The notes under the pieces were generated by a model that ran no database searches, was not told where the DNA came from, and saw only the letters and a program-made list of their open reading frames with translations. 64,000 bases of DNA from Crossaster papposus (Eukaryota > Echinodermata > Asteroidea > Velatida > Solasteridae), in the NCBI GenBank assembly GCA_037893245.1, contig JBAIAA010001606.1, positions 1 to 64,000 of the forward strand, read 5' to 3'. A program made the translations under genes and the position numbers. Positions 54,610 to 64,000 of this stretch are shown one piece after another (the stretch's first letter is position 1; every line of letters begins with the position of its first letter).

Positions 54610-54623
54610 TTCTTATGCACTAT
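54610..54623 (+). repeat. Truncated unit, 14 bp
   Basis: TTCTTATGCAC joins directly to TAT and the next unit, so 17 bp of a unit is missing. It sits at the left edge of a pure 65-unit block. Confidence 0.92.
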
Positions 54624-56638
54624 TTCTTATGCACACTTCTTTCCCTTTACATATTTCTTATGCACACTTCTTTCCCTTTACATATTTCTTATGCACACTT
54701 CTTTCCCTTTACATATTTCTTATGCACACTTCTTTCCCTTTACATATTTCTTATGCACACTTCTTTCCCTTTACATATTTCTTATGCACACTTCTTTCCC
54801 TTTACATATTTCTTATGCACACTTCTTTCCCTTTACATATTTCTTATGCACACTTCTTTCCCTTTACATATTTCTTATGCACACTTCTTTCCCTTTACAT
54901 ATTTCTTATGCACACTTCTTTCCCTTTACATATTTCTTATGCACACTTCTTTCCCTTTACATATTTCTTATGCACACTTCTTTCCCTTTACATATTTCTT
55001 ATGCACACTTCTTTCCCTTTACATATTTCTTATGCACACTTCTTTCCCTTTACATATTTCTTATGCACACTTCTTTCCCTTTACATATTTCTTATGCACA
55101 CTTCTTTCCCTTTACATATTTCTTATGCACACTTCTTTCCCTTTACATATTTCTTATGCACACTTCTTTCCCTTTACATATTTCTTATGCACACTTCTTT
55201 CCCTTTACATATTTCTTATGCACACTTCTTTCCCTTTACATATTTCTTATGCACACTTCTTTCCCTTTACATATTTCTTATGCACACTTCTTTCCCTTTA
55301 CATATTTCTTATGCACACTTCTTTCCCTTTACATATTTCTTATGCACACTTCTTTCCCTTTACATATTTCTTATGCACACTTCTTTCCCTTTACATATTT
55401 CTTATGCACACTTCTTTCCCTTTACATATTTCTTATGCACACTTCTTTCCCTTTACATATTTCTTATGCACACTTCTTTCCCTTTACATATTTCTTATGC
55501 ACACTTCTTTCCCTTTACATATTTCTTATGCACACTTCTTTCCCTTTACATATTTCTTATGCACACTTCTTTCCCTTTACATATTTCTTATGCACACTTC
55601 TTTCCCTTTACATATTTCTTATGCACACTTCTTTCCCTTTACATATTTCTTATGCACACTTCTTTCCCTTTACATATTTCTTATGCACACTTCTTTCCCT
55701 TTACATATTTCTTATGCACACTTCTTTCCCTTTACATATTTCTTATGCACACTTCTTTCCCTTTACATATTTCTTATGCACACTTCTTTCCCTTTACATA
55801 TTTCTTATGCACACTTCTTTCCCTTTACATATTTCTTATGCACACTTCTTTCCCTTTACATATTTCTTATGCACACTTCTTTCCCTTTACATATTTCTTA
55901 TGCACACTTCTTTCCCTTTACATATTTCTTATGCACACTTCTTTCCCTTTACATATTTCTTATGCACACTTCTTTCCCTTTACATATTTCTTATGCACAC
56001 TTCTTTCCCTTTACATATTTCTTATGCACACTTCTTTCCCTTTACATATTTCTTATGCACACTTCTTTCCCTTTACATATTTCTTATGCACACTTCTTTC
56101 CCTTTACATATTTCTTATGCACACTTCTTTCCCTTTACATATTTCTTATGCACACTTCTTTCCCTTTACATATTTCTTATGCACACTTCTTTCCCTTTAC
56201 ATATTTCTTATGCACACTTCTTTCCCTTTACATATTTCTTATGCACACTTCTTTCCCTTTACATATTTCTTATGCACACTTCTTTCCCTTTACATATTTC
56301 TTATGCACACTTCTTTCCCTTTACATATTTCTTATGCACACTTCTTTCCCTTTACATATTTCTTATGCACACTTCTTTCCCTTTACATATTTCTTATGCA
56401 CACTTCTTTCCCTTTACATATTTCTTATGCACACTTCTTTCCCTTTACATATTTCTTATGCACACTTCTTTCCCTTTACATATTTCTTATGCACACTTCT
56501 TTCCCTTTACATATTTCTTATGCACACTTCTTTCCCTTTACATATTTCTTATGCACACTTCTTTCCCTTTACATATTTCTTATGCACACTTCTTTCCCTT
56601 TACATATTTCTTATGCACACTTCTTTCCCTTTACATAT
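54624..56638 (+). repeat. Homogeneous block, 65 units
   Basis: 2,015 bp, exactly 65 x 31, without a visible variant. It is bounded left by the 14-bp truncated unit and right by a 30-bp CTTTCCTTTAC unit (56,639-56,668). Confidence 0.85.
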
Positions 56639-58932
56639 TTCTTATGCACACTTCTTTCCTTTACATATTTCTTATGCACACTTCTTTCCCTTTACATATT
56701 TCTTATGCACACTTCTTTCCCTTTACATATTTCTTATGCACACTTCTTTCCCTTTACATATTTCTTATGCACACTTCTTTCCCTTTACATATTTCTTATG
56801 CACACTTCTTTCCCTTTACATATTTCTTATGCACACTTCTTTCCCTTTACATATTTCTTATGCACACTTCTTTCCCTTTACATATTCCTTATGCACACTT
56901 CTTTCCCTTTACATATTTCTTATGCACACTTCTTTCCCTTTACATATTCTTATGCACACTTCTTTCCCTTTACATATTTCTTATGCACACTTCTTTCCCT
57001 TTACATATTTCTTATGCACACTTCTTTCCCTTTACATATTTCTTATGCACACTTCTTTCCCTTTACATATTTCTTATGCACACTTCTTTCCCTTTACATA
57101 TTTCTTATGCACACTTCTTTCCCTTTACATATTTCTTATGCACACTTCTTTCCCTTTACATATTTCTTATGCACACTTCTTTCCCTTTACATATTTCTTA
57201 TGCACACTTCTTTCCCTTTACATATTTCTTATGCACACTTCTTTCCCTTTACATATTTCTTATGCACACTTCTTTCCCTTTACATATTTCTTATGCACAC
57301 TTCTTTCCCTTTACATATTTCTTATGCACACTTCTTTCCCTTTACATATTTCTTATGCACACTTCTTTCCCTTTACATATTTCTTATGCACACTTCTTTC
57401 CCTTTACATATTTCTTATGCACACTTCTTTCCCTTTACATATTTCTTATGCACACTTCTTTCCCTTTACATATTTCTTATGCACACTTCTTTCCCTTTAC
57501 ATATTTCTTATGCACACTTCTTTCCCTTTACATATTTCTTATGCACACTTCTTTCCCTTTACATATTTCTTATGCACACTTCTTTCCCTTTACATATTTC
57601 TTATGCACACTTCTTTCCCTTTACATATTTCTTATGCACACTTCTTTCCCTTTACATATTTCTTATGCACACTTCTTTCCCTTTACATATTTCTTATGCA
57701 CACTTCTTTCCCTTTACATATTTCTTATGCACACTTCTTTCCCTTTACATATTTCTTATGCACACTTCTTTCCCTTTACATATTTCTTATGCACACTTCT
57801 TTCCCTTTACATATTTCTTATGCACACTTCTTTCCCTTTACATATTTCTTATGCACACTTCTTTCCCTTTCCATATTTCTTATGCACACTTCTTTCCCTT
57901 TACATATTTCTTATGCACACTTCTTTCCCTTTACATATTTCTTATGCACACTTCTTTCCCTTTACATATTTCTTATGCACACTTCTTTCCCTTTACATAT
58001 TTCTTATGCACACTTCTTTCCCTTTACATATTTCTTATGCACACTTCTTTCCCTTTACATATTTCTTATGCACACTTCTTTCCCTTTACATATTTCTTAT
58101 GCACACTTCTTTCCCTTTACATATTTCTTATGCACACTTCTTTCCCTTTACATATTTCTTATGCACACTTCTTTCCCTTTACATATTTCTTATGCACACT
58201 TCTTTCCCTTTACATATTTCTTATTCACACTTCTTTCCCTTTACATATTTCTTATGCACACTTCTTTCCCTTTACATATTTCTTATGCACACTTCTTTCC
58301 CTTTACATATTTCTTATGCACACTTCTTTCCCTTTACATATTTCTTATGCACACTTCTTTCCCTTTACATATTTCTTATGCACACTTCTTTCCCTTTACA
58401 TATTTCTTATGCACACTTCTTTCCCTTTACATATTTCTTATGCACACTTCTTTCCCTTTACATATTTCTTATGCACACTTCTTTCCCTTTACATATTTCT
58501 TATGCACACTTCTTTCCCTTTACATATTTCTTATGCACACTTCTTTCCCTTTACATATTTCTTATGCACACTTCTTTCCCTTTACATATTTCTTATGCAC
58601 ACTTCTTTCCCTTTACATATTTCTTATGCACACTTCTTTCCCTTTACATATTTCTTATGCACACTTCTTTCCCTTTACATATTTCTTATGCACACTTCTT
58701 TCCCTTTACATATTTCTTATGCACACTTCTTTCCCTTTACATATTTCTTATGCACACTTCTTTCCCTTTACATATTTCTTATGCACACTTCTTTCCCTTT
58801 ACATATTTCGTATGCACACTTCTTTCCCTTTACATATTTCTTATGCACACTTCTTTCCCTTTACATATTTCTTATGCACACTTCTTTCCCTTTACATATT
58901 TCTTATGCACACTTCTTTCCCTTTACATATTT
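56639..58932 (+). repeat. Mostly canonical section
   Basis: Canonical units with sparse variants: the 30-bp unit at 56,639, ATTCCTTATG at 56,886, a 30-bp unit at 56,948, CCCTTTCCATAT near 57,870, TTATTCACAC near 58,225 and CGTATG near 58,810. No insert and nothing else is present. Confidence 0.85.
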
Positions 58933-59590
58933 CGTATGCACACTTCTTTCCCTTTACATATTTCTTATGCACACTTCTTTCCCTTTACATATTTCTTATG
59001 CACACTTCTTTCCTTTACATATTTCTTATGCACACTTATTTCCCTTTACATATTTCTTATGCACACTTCTTTCCCTTTACATATTTCTTATGCACACTTC
59101 TTTCCCTTTACATATTTCTTATGCACACTTCTTTCCCTTTACATATTTCTTATGCACACTTCTTTCCCTTTACATATTTCTTATGCACACTTCTTTCCCT
59201 TTACATATTTCTTATGCACACTTCTTTCCCTTTACATATTTCTTATGCACACTTCTTTCCCTTTACATATTCCTTATGCACACTTCTTTCCCTTTACATA
59301 TTTCTTATGCACACTTCTTTCCCTTTACATATTTCTTATGCACACTTCTTTCCCTTTACATATTTCTTATGCACACTTCTTTCCCTTTACATATTTCTTA
59401 TGCACACTTCTTTCCCTTTACATATTTCTTATGCACACTTATTTCCCTTTACATATTTCTTATGCACACTTCTTTCCCTTTACATATTTCTTATGCACAC
59501 TTCTTTCCCTTTACATATTTCTTATGCACACTTCTTTCCCTTTACATATTTCTTATGCACACTTCTTTCCCTTTACATATTTCTGATGCA
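58933..59590 (+). repeat. Right-side marker cassette, copy 2
   Basis: Markers are CGTATG (58,933), CTTTCCTTTAC (about 59,010), ACTTATTT (59,038), ATTCCTTATG (59,271), ACTTATTT (59,441) and TTCTGATGC (G at 59,585). The same set recurs 3,171 bp to the right for the first markers and 3,047 bp for the last ones, a four-unit difference. TTCTGATGC introduces a TGA, so this is where one of the open frames ends. Confidence 0.88.
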
Positions 59591-60882
59591 CACTTCTTTC
59601 CCTTTACATATTTCTTATGCACACTTCTTTCCCTTTACATATTTCTTATGCACACTTCTTTCCCTTTACATATTTCTTATGCACACTTCTTTCCCTTTAC
59701 ATATTTCTTATGCACACTTCTTTCCCTTTACATATTTCTTATGCACACTTCTTTCCCTTTACATATTTCTTATGCACACTTCTTTCCCTTTACATATTTC
59801 TTATGCACACTTCTTTCCCTTTACATATTTCTTATGCACACTTCTTTCCCTTTACATATTTCTTATGCACACTTCTTTCCGTTTACATATTTCTTATGCA
59901 CACTTCTTTCCCTTTACATATTTCTTATGCACACTTCTTTCCCTTTACATATTTCTTATGCACACTTCTTTCCCTTTACATATTTCTTATGCACACTTCT
60001 TTCCCTTTACATATTTCTTATGCACACTTCTTTCCCTTTACATATTTCTTATGCACACTTCTTTCCCTTTACATATTTCTTATGCACACTTCTTTCCCTT
60101 TACATATTTCTTATGCACACTTCTTTCCCTTTACATATTTCTTATGCACACTTCTTTCCCTTTACATATTTCTTATGCACACTTCTTTCCCTTTACATAT
60201 TTCTTATGCACACTTCTTTCCCTTTACATATTTCTTATGCACACTTCTTTCCCTTTACATATTTCTTATGCACACTTCTTTCCCTTTACATATTTCTTAT
60301 GCACACTTCTTTCCCTTTACATATTTCTTATGCACACTTTTTTCCCTTTACATATTTCTTATGCACACTTCTTTCCCTTTACATATTTTTTATGCACACT
60401 TCTTTCCCTTTACATATTTCTTATGCACAATTCTTTCCCTTTACATATTTCTTATGCACACTTCTTTCCCTTTACATATTTCTTATGCACACTTCTTTCC
60501 CTTTACATATTTCTTATGCACACTTCTTTCCCTTTACATATTTCTTATGCACACTTCTTTCCCTTTACATATTTCTTATTCACACTTCTTTCCCTTTACA
60601 TATTTCTTATCCACCCTTCTTTCCCTTTACATATTTCTTATGCACACTTCTTTCCCTTTACATATTTCTTATGCACACTTCTTTCCCTTTACATATTTCT
60701 TATGCACACTTCTTTCCCTTTACATATTTCTTATGCACACTTTTTTCCCTTTACATATTTCCTATGCACACTTCTTTCCCTTTACATATTTCTTATGCAC
60801 ACTTCTTTCCCTTTACATATTTCTTATGCACACTTCTTTCCCTTTACATATTTCTTATGCACACTTCTTTCCCTTTACATAT
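59591..60882 (+). repeat. Diverged section between cassette and doublet 3
   Basis: Canonical units with scattered changes: TTTCCGTTTAC near 59,880, ACTTTTTTCCC near 60,340 and 60,741, ATTTTTTATG near 60,387, ACAATTC near 60,429, TTATTCACAC near 60,589 and a neighbouring TTATCCACCC near 60,610, and TTTCCTATGC near 60,761. No other content. Confidence 0.85.
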
Positions 60883-60918
60883 TTAACTCGAGGGCTTGTT
60901 CCCACATCATGTGTTTAT
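60883..60918 (+). repeat. 36-bp insert, class B, doublet 3 left
   Basis: Full class B copy with CTCGAG. It follows about 9.6 kb without any insert. Confidence 0.97.
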
Positions 60919-60949
60919 TTCTTATGCACACTTCTTTCCCTTTACATAT

Positions 60950-60985
60950 TTAACTCGAGGGCTTGTTTCCACATCATGTGTTTAT
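60950..60985 (+). repeat. 36-bp insert, class B variant, doublet 3 right
   Basis: Starts 67 bp after the previous copy and carries a private change, CTTGTTTCCACATC for CTTGTTCCCACATC. Otherwise complete. Confidence 0.97.
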
Positions 60986-62103
60986 TTCTTATGCACACTT
61001 CTTTCCCTTTACATATTTCTTATGCACACTTCTTTCCCTTTACATATTTCTTATGCACACTTCTTTCCCTTTACATATTTCTTATGCACACTTCTTTCCC
61101 TTTACATATTTCTTATGCACACTTCTTTCCCTTTACATATTTCTTATGCACACTTCTTTCCCTTTACATATTTCTTATGCACACTTCTTTCCCTTTACAT
61201 ATTTCTTATGCACACTTCTTTTCCTTTACATATTTCTTATGCACACTTCTTTCCCTTTACATATTTCTTATGCACACTTCTTTCCCTTTACATATTTCTT
61301 ATGCACACTTCTTTCCCTTTACATATTTCTTATGCACACTTCTTTCCCTTTACATATTTCTTATGCACACTTCTTTCCCTTTACATATTTCTTATGCACA
61401 CTTCTTTCCCTTTACATATTTCTTATGCACACTTCTTTCCCTTTACATATTTCTTATGCACACTTCTTTCCCTTTACATATTTCTTATGCACACTTCTTT
61501 CCCTTTACATATTTCTTATGCACACTTCTTTCCCTTTACATATTTCTTATGCACACTTCTTTCCCTTTACATATTTCTTATGCACACTTCTTTCCCTTTA
61601 CATATTTCTTATGCACACTTCTTTCCCTTTACATATTTCTTATGCACACTTCTTTCCCTTTACATATTTCTTATGCACACTTCTTTCCCTTTACATATTT
61701 CTTATGCACACTTCTTTCCCTTTACATATTTCTTATGCACACTTCTTTCCCTTTACATATTTCTTATGCACACTTCTTTCCCTTTACATATTTCTTATGC
61801 ACACTTCTTTCCCTTTACATATTTCTTATGCACACTTCTTTCCCTTTACATATTTCTTATGCACACTTCTTTCCCTTTACATATTTCTTATGCACACTTC
61901 TTTCCCTTTACATATTTCTTATGCACACTTCTTTCCCTTTACATATTTCTTATGCACACTTCTTTCCCTTTACATATTTCTTATGCACACTTCTTTCCCT
62001 TTACATATTTCTTATGCACACTTCTTTCCCTTTACATATTTCTTATGCACACTTCTTTCCCTTTACATATTTCTTATGCACACTTCTTTCCCTTTACATA
62101 TTT

Positions 62104-62640
62104 CGTATGCACACTTCTTTCCCTTTACATATTTCTTATGCACACTTCTTTCCCTTTACATATTTCTTATGCACACTTCTTTCCTTTACATATTTCTTAT
62201 GCACACTTATTTCCCTTTACATATTTCTTATGCACACTTCTTTCCCTTTACATATTTCTTATGCACACTTCTTTCCCTTTACATATTTCTTATGCACACT
62301 TCTTTCCCTTTACATATTTCTTATGCACACTTCTTTCCCTTTACATATTTCTTATGCACACTTCTTTCCCTTTACATATTTCTTATGCACACTTCTTTCC
62401 CTTTACATATTTCTTATGCACACTTCTTTCCCTTTACATATTTCTTATGCACACTTCTTTCCCTTTACATATTTCTTATGCACACTTATTTCCCTTTACA
62501 TATTTCTTATGCACACTTCTTTCCCTTTACATATTTCTTATGCACACTTCTTTCCCTTTACATATTTCTTATGCACACTTCTTTCCCTTTACATATTTCT
62601 TATGCACACTTCTTTCCCTTTACATATTTCTGATGCACAC
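62104..62640 (+). repeat. Right-side marker cassette, copy 3
   Basis: CGTATG (62,104), CTTTCCTTTAC, ACTTATTT (62,209), ACTTATTT (62,488) and TTCTGATGC (G at 62,632) repeat the order of 58,933-59,590 with a loss of four units, including the ATTCCTTATG marker. Confidence 0.87.
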
Positions 62641-64000
62641 TTCTTTCCCTTTACATATTTCTTATGCACACTTCTTTCCCTTTACATATTTCTTATGCAC
62701 ACTTCTTTCCCTTTACATATTTCTTATGCACACTTCTTTCCCTTTACATATTTCTTATGCACACTTCTTTCCCTTTACATATTTCTTATGCACACTTCTT
62801 TCCCTTTACATATTTCTTATGCACACTTCTTTCCCTTTACATATTTCTTATGCACACTTCTTTCCCTTTACATATTTCTTATGCACACTTCTTTCCCTTT
62901 ACATATTTCTTATGCACACTTCTTTCCCTTTACATATTTCTTATGCACACTTCTTTCCCTTTACATATTTCTTATGCACACTTCTTTCCCTTTACATATT
63001 TCTTATGCACACTTCTTTCCCTTTACATATTTCTTATGCACACTTCTTTTCCTTTACATATTTCTTATGCACACTTCTTTCCCTTTACATATTTCTTATG
63101 CACACTTCTTTCCCTTTACATATTTCTTATGCACACTTCTTTCCCTTTACATATTTCTTATGCACACTTCTTTCCCTTTACATATTTCTTATGCACACTT
63201 CTTTCCCTTTACATATTTCTTATGCACACTTCTTTCCCTTTACATATTTCTTATGCACACTTCTTTCCCTTTACATATTTCTTATGCACACTTCTTTCCC
63301 TTTACATATTTCTTATGCACACTTCTTTCCCTTTACATATTTCTTATGCACACTTCTTTCCCTTTACATATTTCTTATGCACACTTCTTTCCCTTTACAT
63401 ATTTCTTATGCACACTTCTTTCCCTTTACATATTTCTTATGCACACTTCTTTCCCTTTACATATTTCTTATGCACACTTCTTTCCCTTTACATATTTCTT
63501 ATGCACACTTCTTTCCCTTTACATATTTCTTATGCACACTTCTTTCCCTTTACATATTTCTTATGCACACTTCTTTCCCTTTACATATTTCTTATACACA
63601 CTTCTTTCCCTTTACATATTTCTTATGCACACTTCTTTCCCTTTACATATTTCTTATGCACACTTCTTTCCCTTTACATATTTCTTATGCACACTTCTTT
63701 CCCTTTACATATTTCTTATGCACACTTCTTTCCCTTTACATATTTCTTATGCACACTTCTTTCCCTTTACATATTTCTTATGCACACTTCTTTCCCTTTA
63801 CATATTTCTTATGCACACTTCTTTCCCTTTACATATTTCTTATGCACACTTCTTTCCCTTTACATATTTCTTATGCACACTTCTTTCCCTTTACATATTT
63901 CTTATGCACACTTCTTTCCCTTTACATATTTCTTATGCACACTTCTTTCCCTTTACATATTTCTTATGCACACTTCTTTCCCTTTACATATTTCTTATGC
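62641..64000 (+). repeat. Nearly canonical right end
   Basis: About 44 units with only isolated changes seen (CTTTTCCTTTAC near 63,048 and TTATACAC near 63,593). The array runs off the window inside a unit, so its right boundary is not seen. Confidence 0.88.

Larger units (their letters stand above)
1..64000 (+). repeat. 31-bp satellite array filling the whole window
   Basis: Head-to-tail 31-bp units cover every base apart from the short inserts listed separately. A clean reference unit is 20-50: it starts TTCTTATGCACAC, carries a pyrimidine tract CTTCTTTCCCTTT and ends ACATAT. Distances between landmarks are exact multiples of 31 once the 36-bp inserts and visible 1-bp indels are counted; 20 to 4,696, for instance, is 151 units minus five 1-bp deletions. 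The first 19 bases and last 9 bases are partial units, so the array continues on both sides. Composition per unit is 15 T, 9 C, 6 A, 1 G, with no CpG. All units share one orientation; I saw no inversion. I do not recognise the family. Satellite is the natural class because of length and purity; minisatellite would also describe the unit size. No gene of any kind was found on either strand. Confidence 0.98.

Noticed and set aside
4696-60985. Bird W-chromosome XhoI-type repeat, because inserts carry CTCGAG
   Set aside because: That family is built from about 21-bp units with alternating A and T tracts; neither the unit nor the insert has this structure. The CTCGAG looks coincidental.
4696-60985. 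Insert as tRNA, snoRNA or promoter element
   Set aside because: 36 bp is too short for a tRNA or snoRNA. No box motifs or convincing fold are seen beyond GGG-CTTGT-CCC (three pairs) in class A and the CTCGAG palindrome.
25-62633. Dozens of long + strand open frames, up to nearly 6,000 residues, as protein genes
   Set aside because: All are phases of the 31-bp repeat with the same low-complexity peptide. They overlap in three frames, and many start only at TTG inside an insert. No codon bias or non-repeat domain is present.
1-64000. CRISPR array
   Set aside because: Repeat length is in the usual range, but there are no unique spacers: units abut directly and are identical, and no cas genes are present.
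1-64000. Minus-strand genes
   Set aside because: The minus-strand unit contains TAA twice (within ATGTAAAG and CATAAGAA), and the one-base frame shift per unit closes every frame within a few dozen codons.
1-64000. Telomeric repeat
   Set aside because: The unit does not resemble TTAGGG, TTTAGGG or other known short telomere repeats, and the G-poor strand composition lacks their pattern. The TTAGGC in two remnants is single-copy.
1-64000. Alpha-satellite or CENP-B box satellite
   Set aside because: Unit length is 31 bp, not about 171, and no TTCG....A..CGGG-type box is seen in unit or insert.
1-64000. Retrovirus, LTR element, Polinton or other viral relic
   Set aside because: No coding motif, long terminal repeat or non-satellite sequence of useful length occurs anywhere in the window.

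Overview
The window is one block of satellite DNA. From base 1 to base 64,000 it is a head-to-tail array of a 31-bp unit, all in one orientation, entering at position 13 of a unit on the left and leaving at position 9 of a unit on the right. By length there are roughly 2,030-2,040 units. I see no protein gene, RNA gene, transposon with coding capacity, viral relic, CRISPR array or single-copy DNA. An array this long and pure, with nested higher-order repeats, suggests eukaryotic constitutive heterochromatin (centromeric, pericentromeric, subtelomeric or sex-chromosome). I do not recognise the unit and cannot name the species.

The reference unit (for example 20-50) starts TTCTTATGCACAC, has a pyrimidine core CTTCTTTCCCTTT and ends ACATAT. 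It has 15 T, 9 C, 6 A and 1 G (about 32% GC, 77% pyrimidine on the + strand) and no CpG. It lacks stop codons in all three + frames, and 31 is not a multiple of 3. The whole + strand therefore reads open in three overlapping frames that encode the same 31-residue peptide in different phase. These reading frames are arithmetic artefacts of the repeat.

The only other sequence is a recurring 36-bp insert, always at the same point of the unit (after ACATAT) and in the same orientation. I count 24 full or near-full copies and four remnants or partial units. The insert has two classes: A (core CTTGTCCCGACATCATG, 14 copies, mostly 4.7-17 kb) and B (core CTTGTTCCCACATCATG, 10 copies, mostly 34-61 kb). 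It can be read as a 31-bp core flanked by TATTT direct repeats, or as a strongly diverged monomer.

Layout: 1-4.7 kb is a mildly diverged array without inserts, holding a three-copy 620-682-bp higher-order repeat. 4.7-18.5 kb is the most structured part, with 12 inserts, five copies of an insert-ending cassette, runs of GCGC, CGTATG and TTATTATG variant units, and a duplicated segment of about 2.3 kb. 18.5-33.8 kb is almost perfectly homogeneous, including 297 consecutive identical units. 33.8-37.3 kb is a mixed A/B insert zone. 37.3-50.3 kb is again almost homogeneous, with one intact A insert and a few damaged remnants. 50.3-54.6 kb is mildly diverged with two B doublets. 54.6-56.6 kb is homogeneous. 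56.6-64 kb is mildly diverged, with one B doublet and a repeated marker cassette.

This fits repeated unequal exchange or amplification at unit, cassette and multi-kilobase scales. The extreme purity of the middle, together with indel-damaged inserts there, also raises the possibility of assembly or polishing artefacts.
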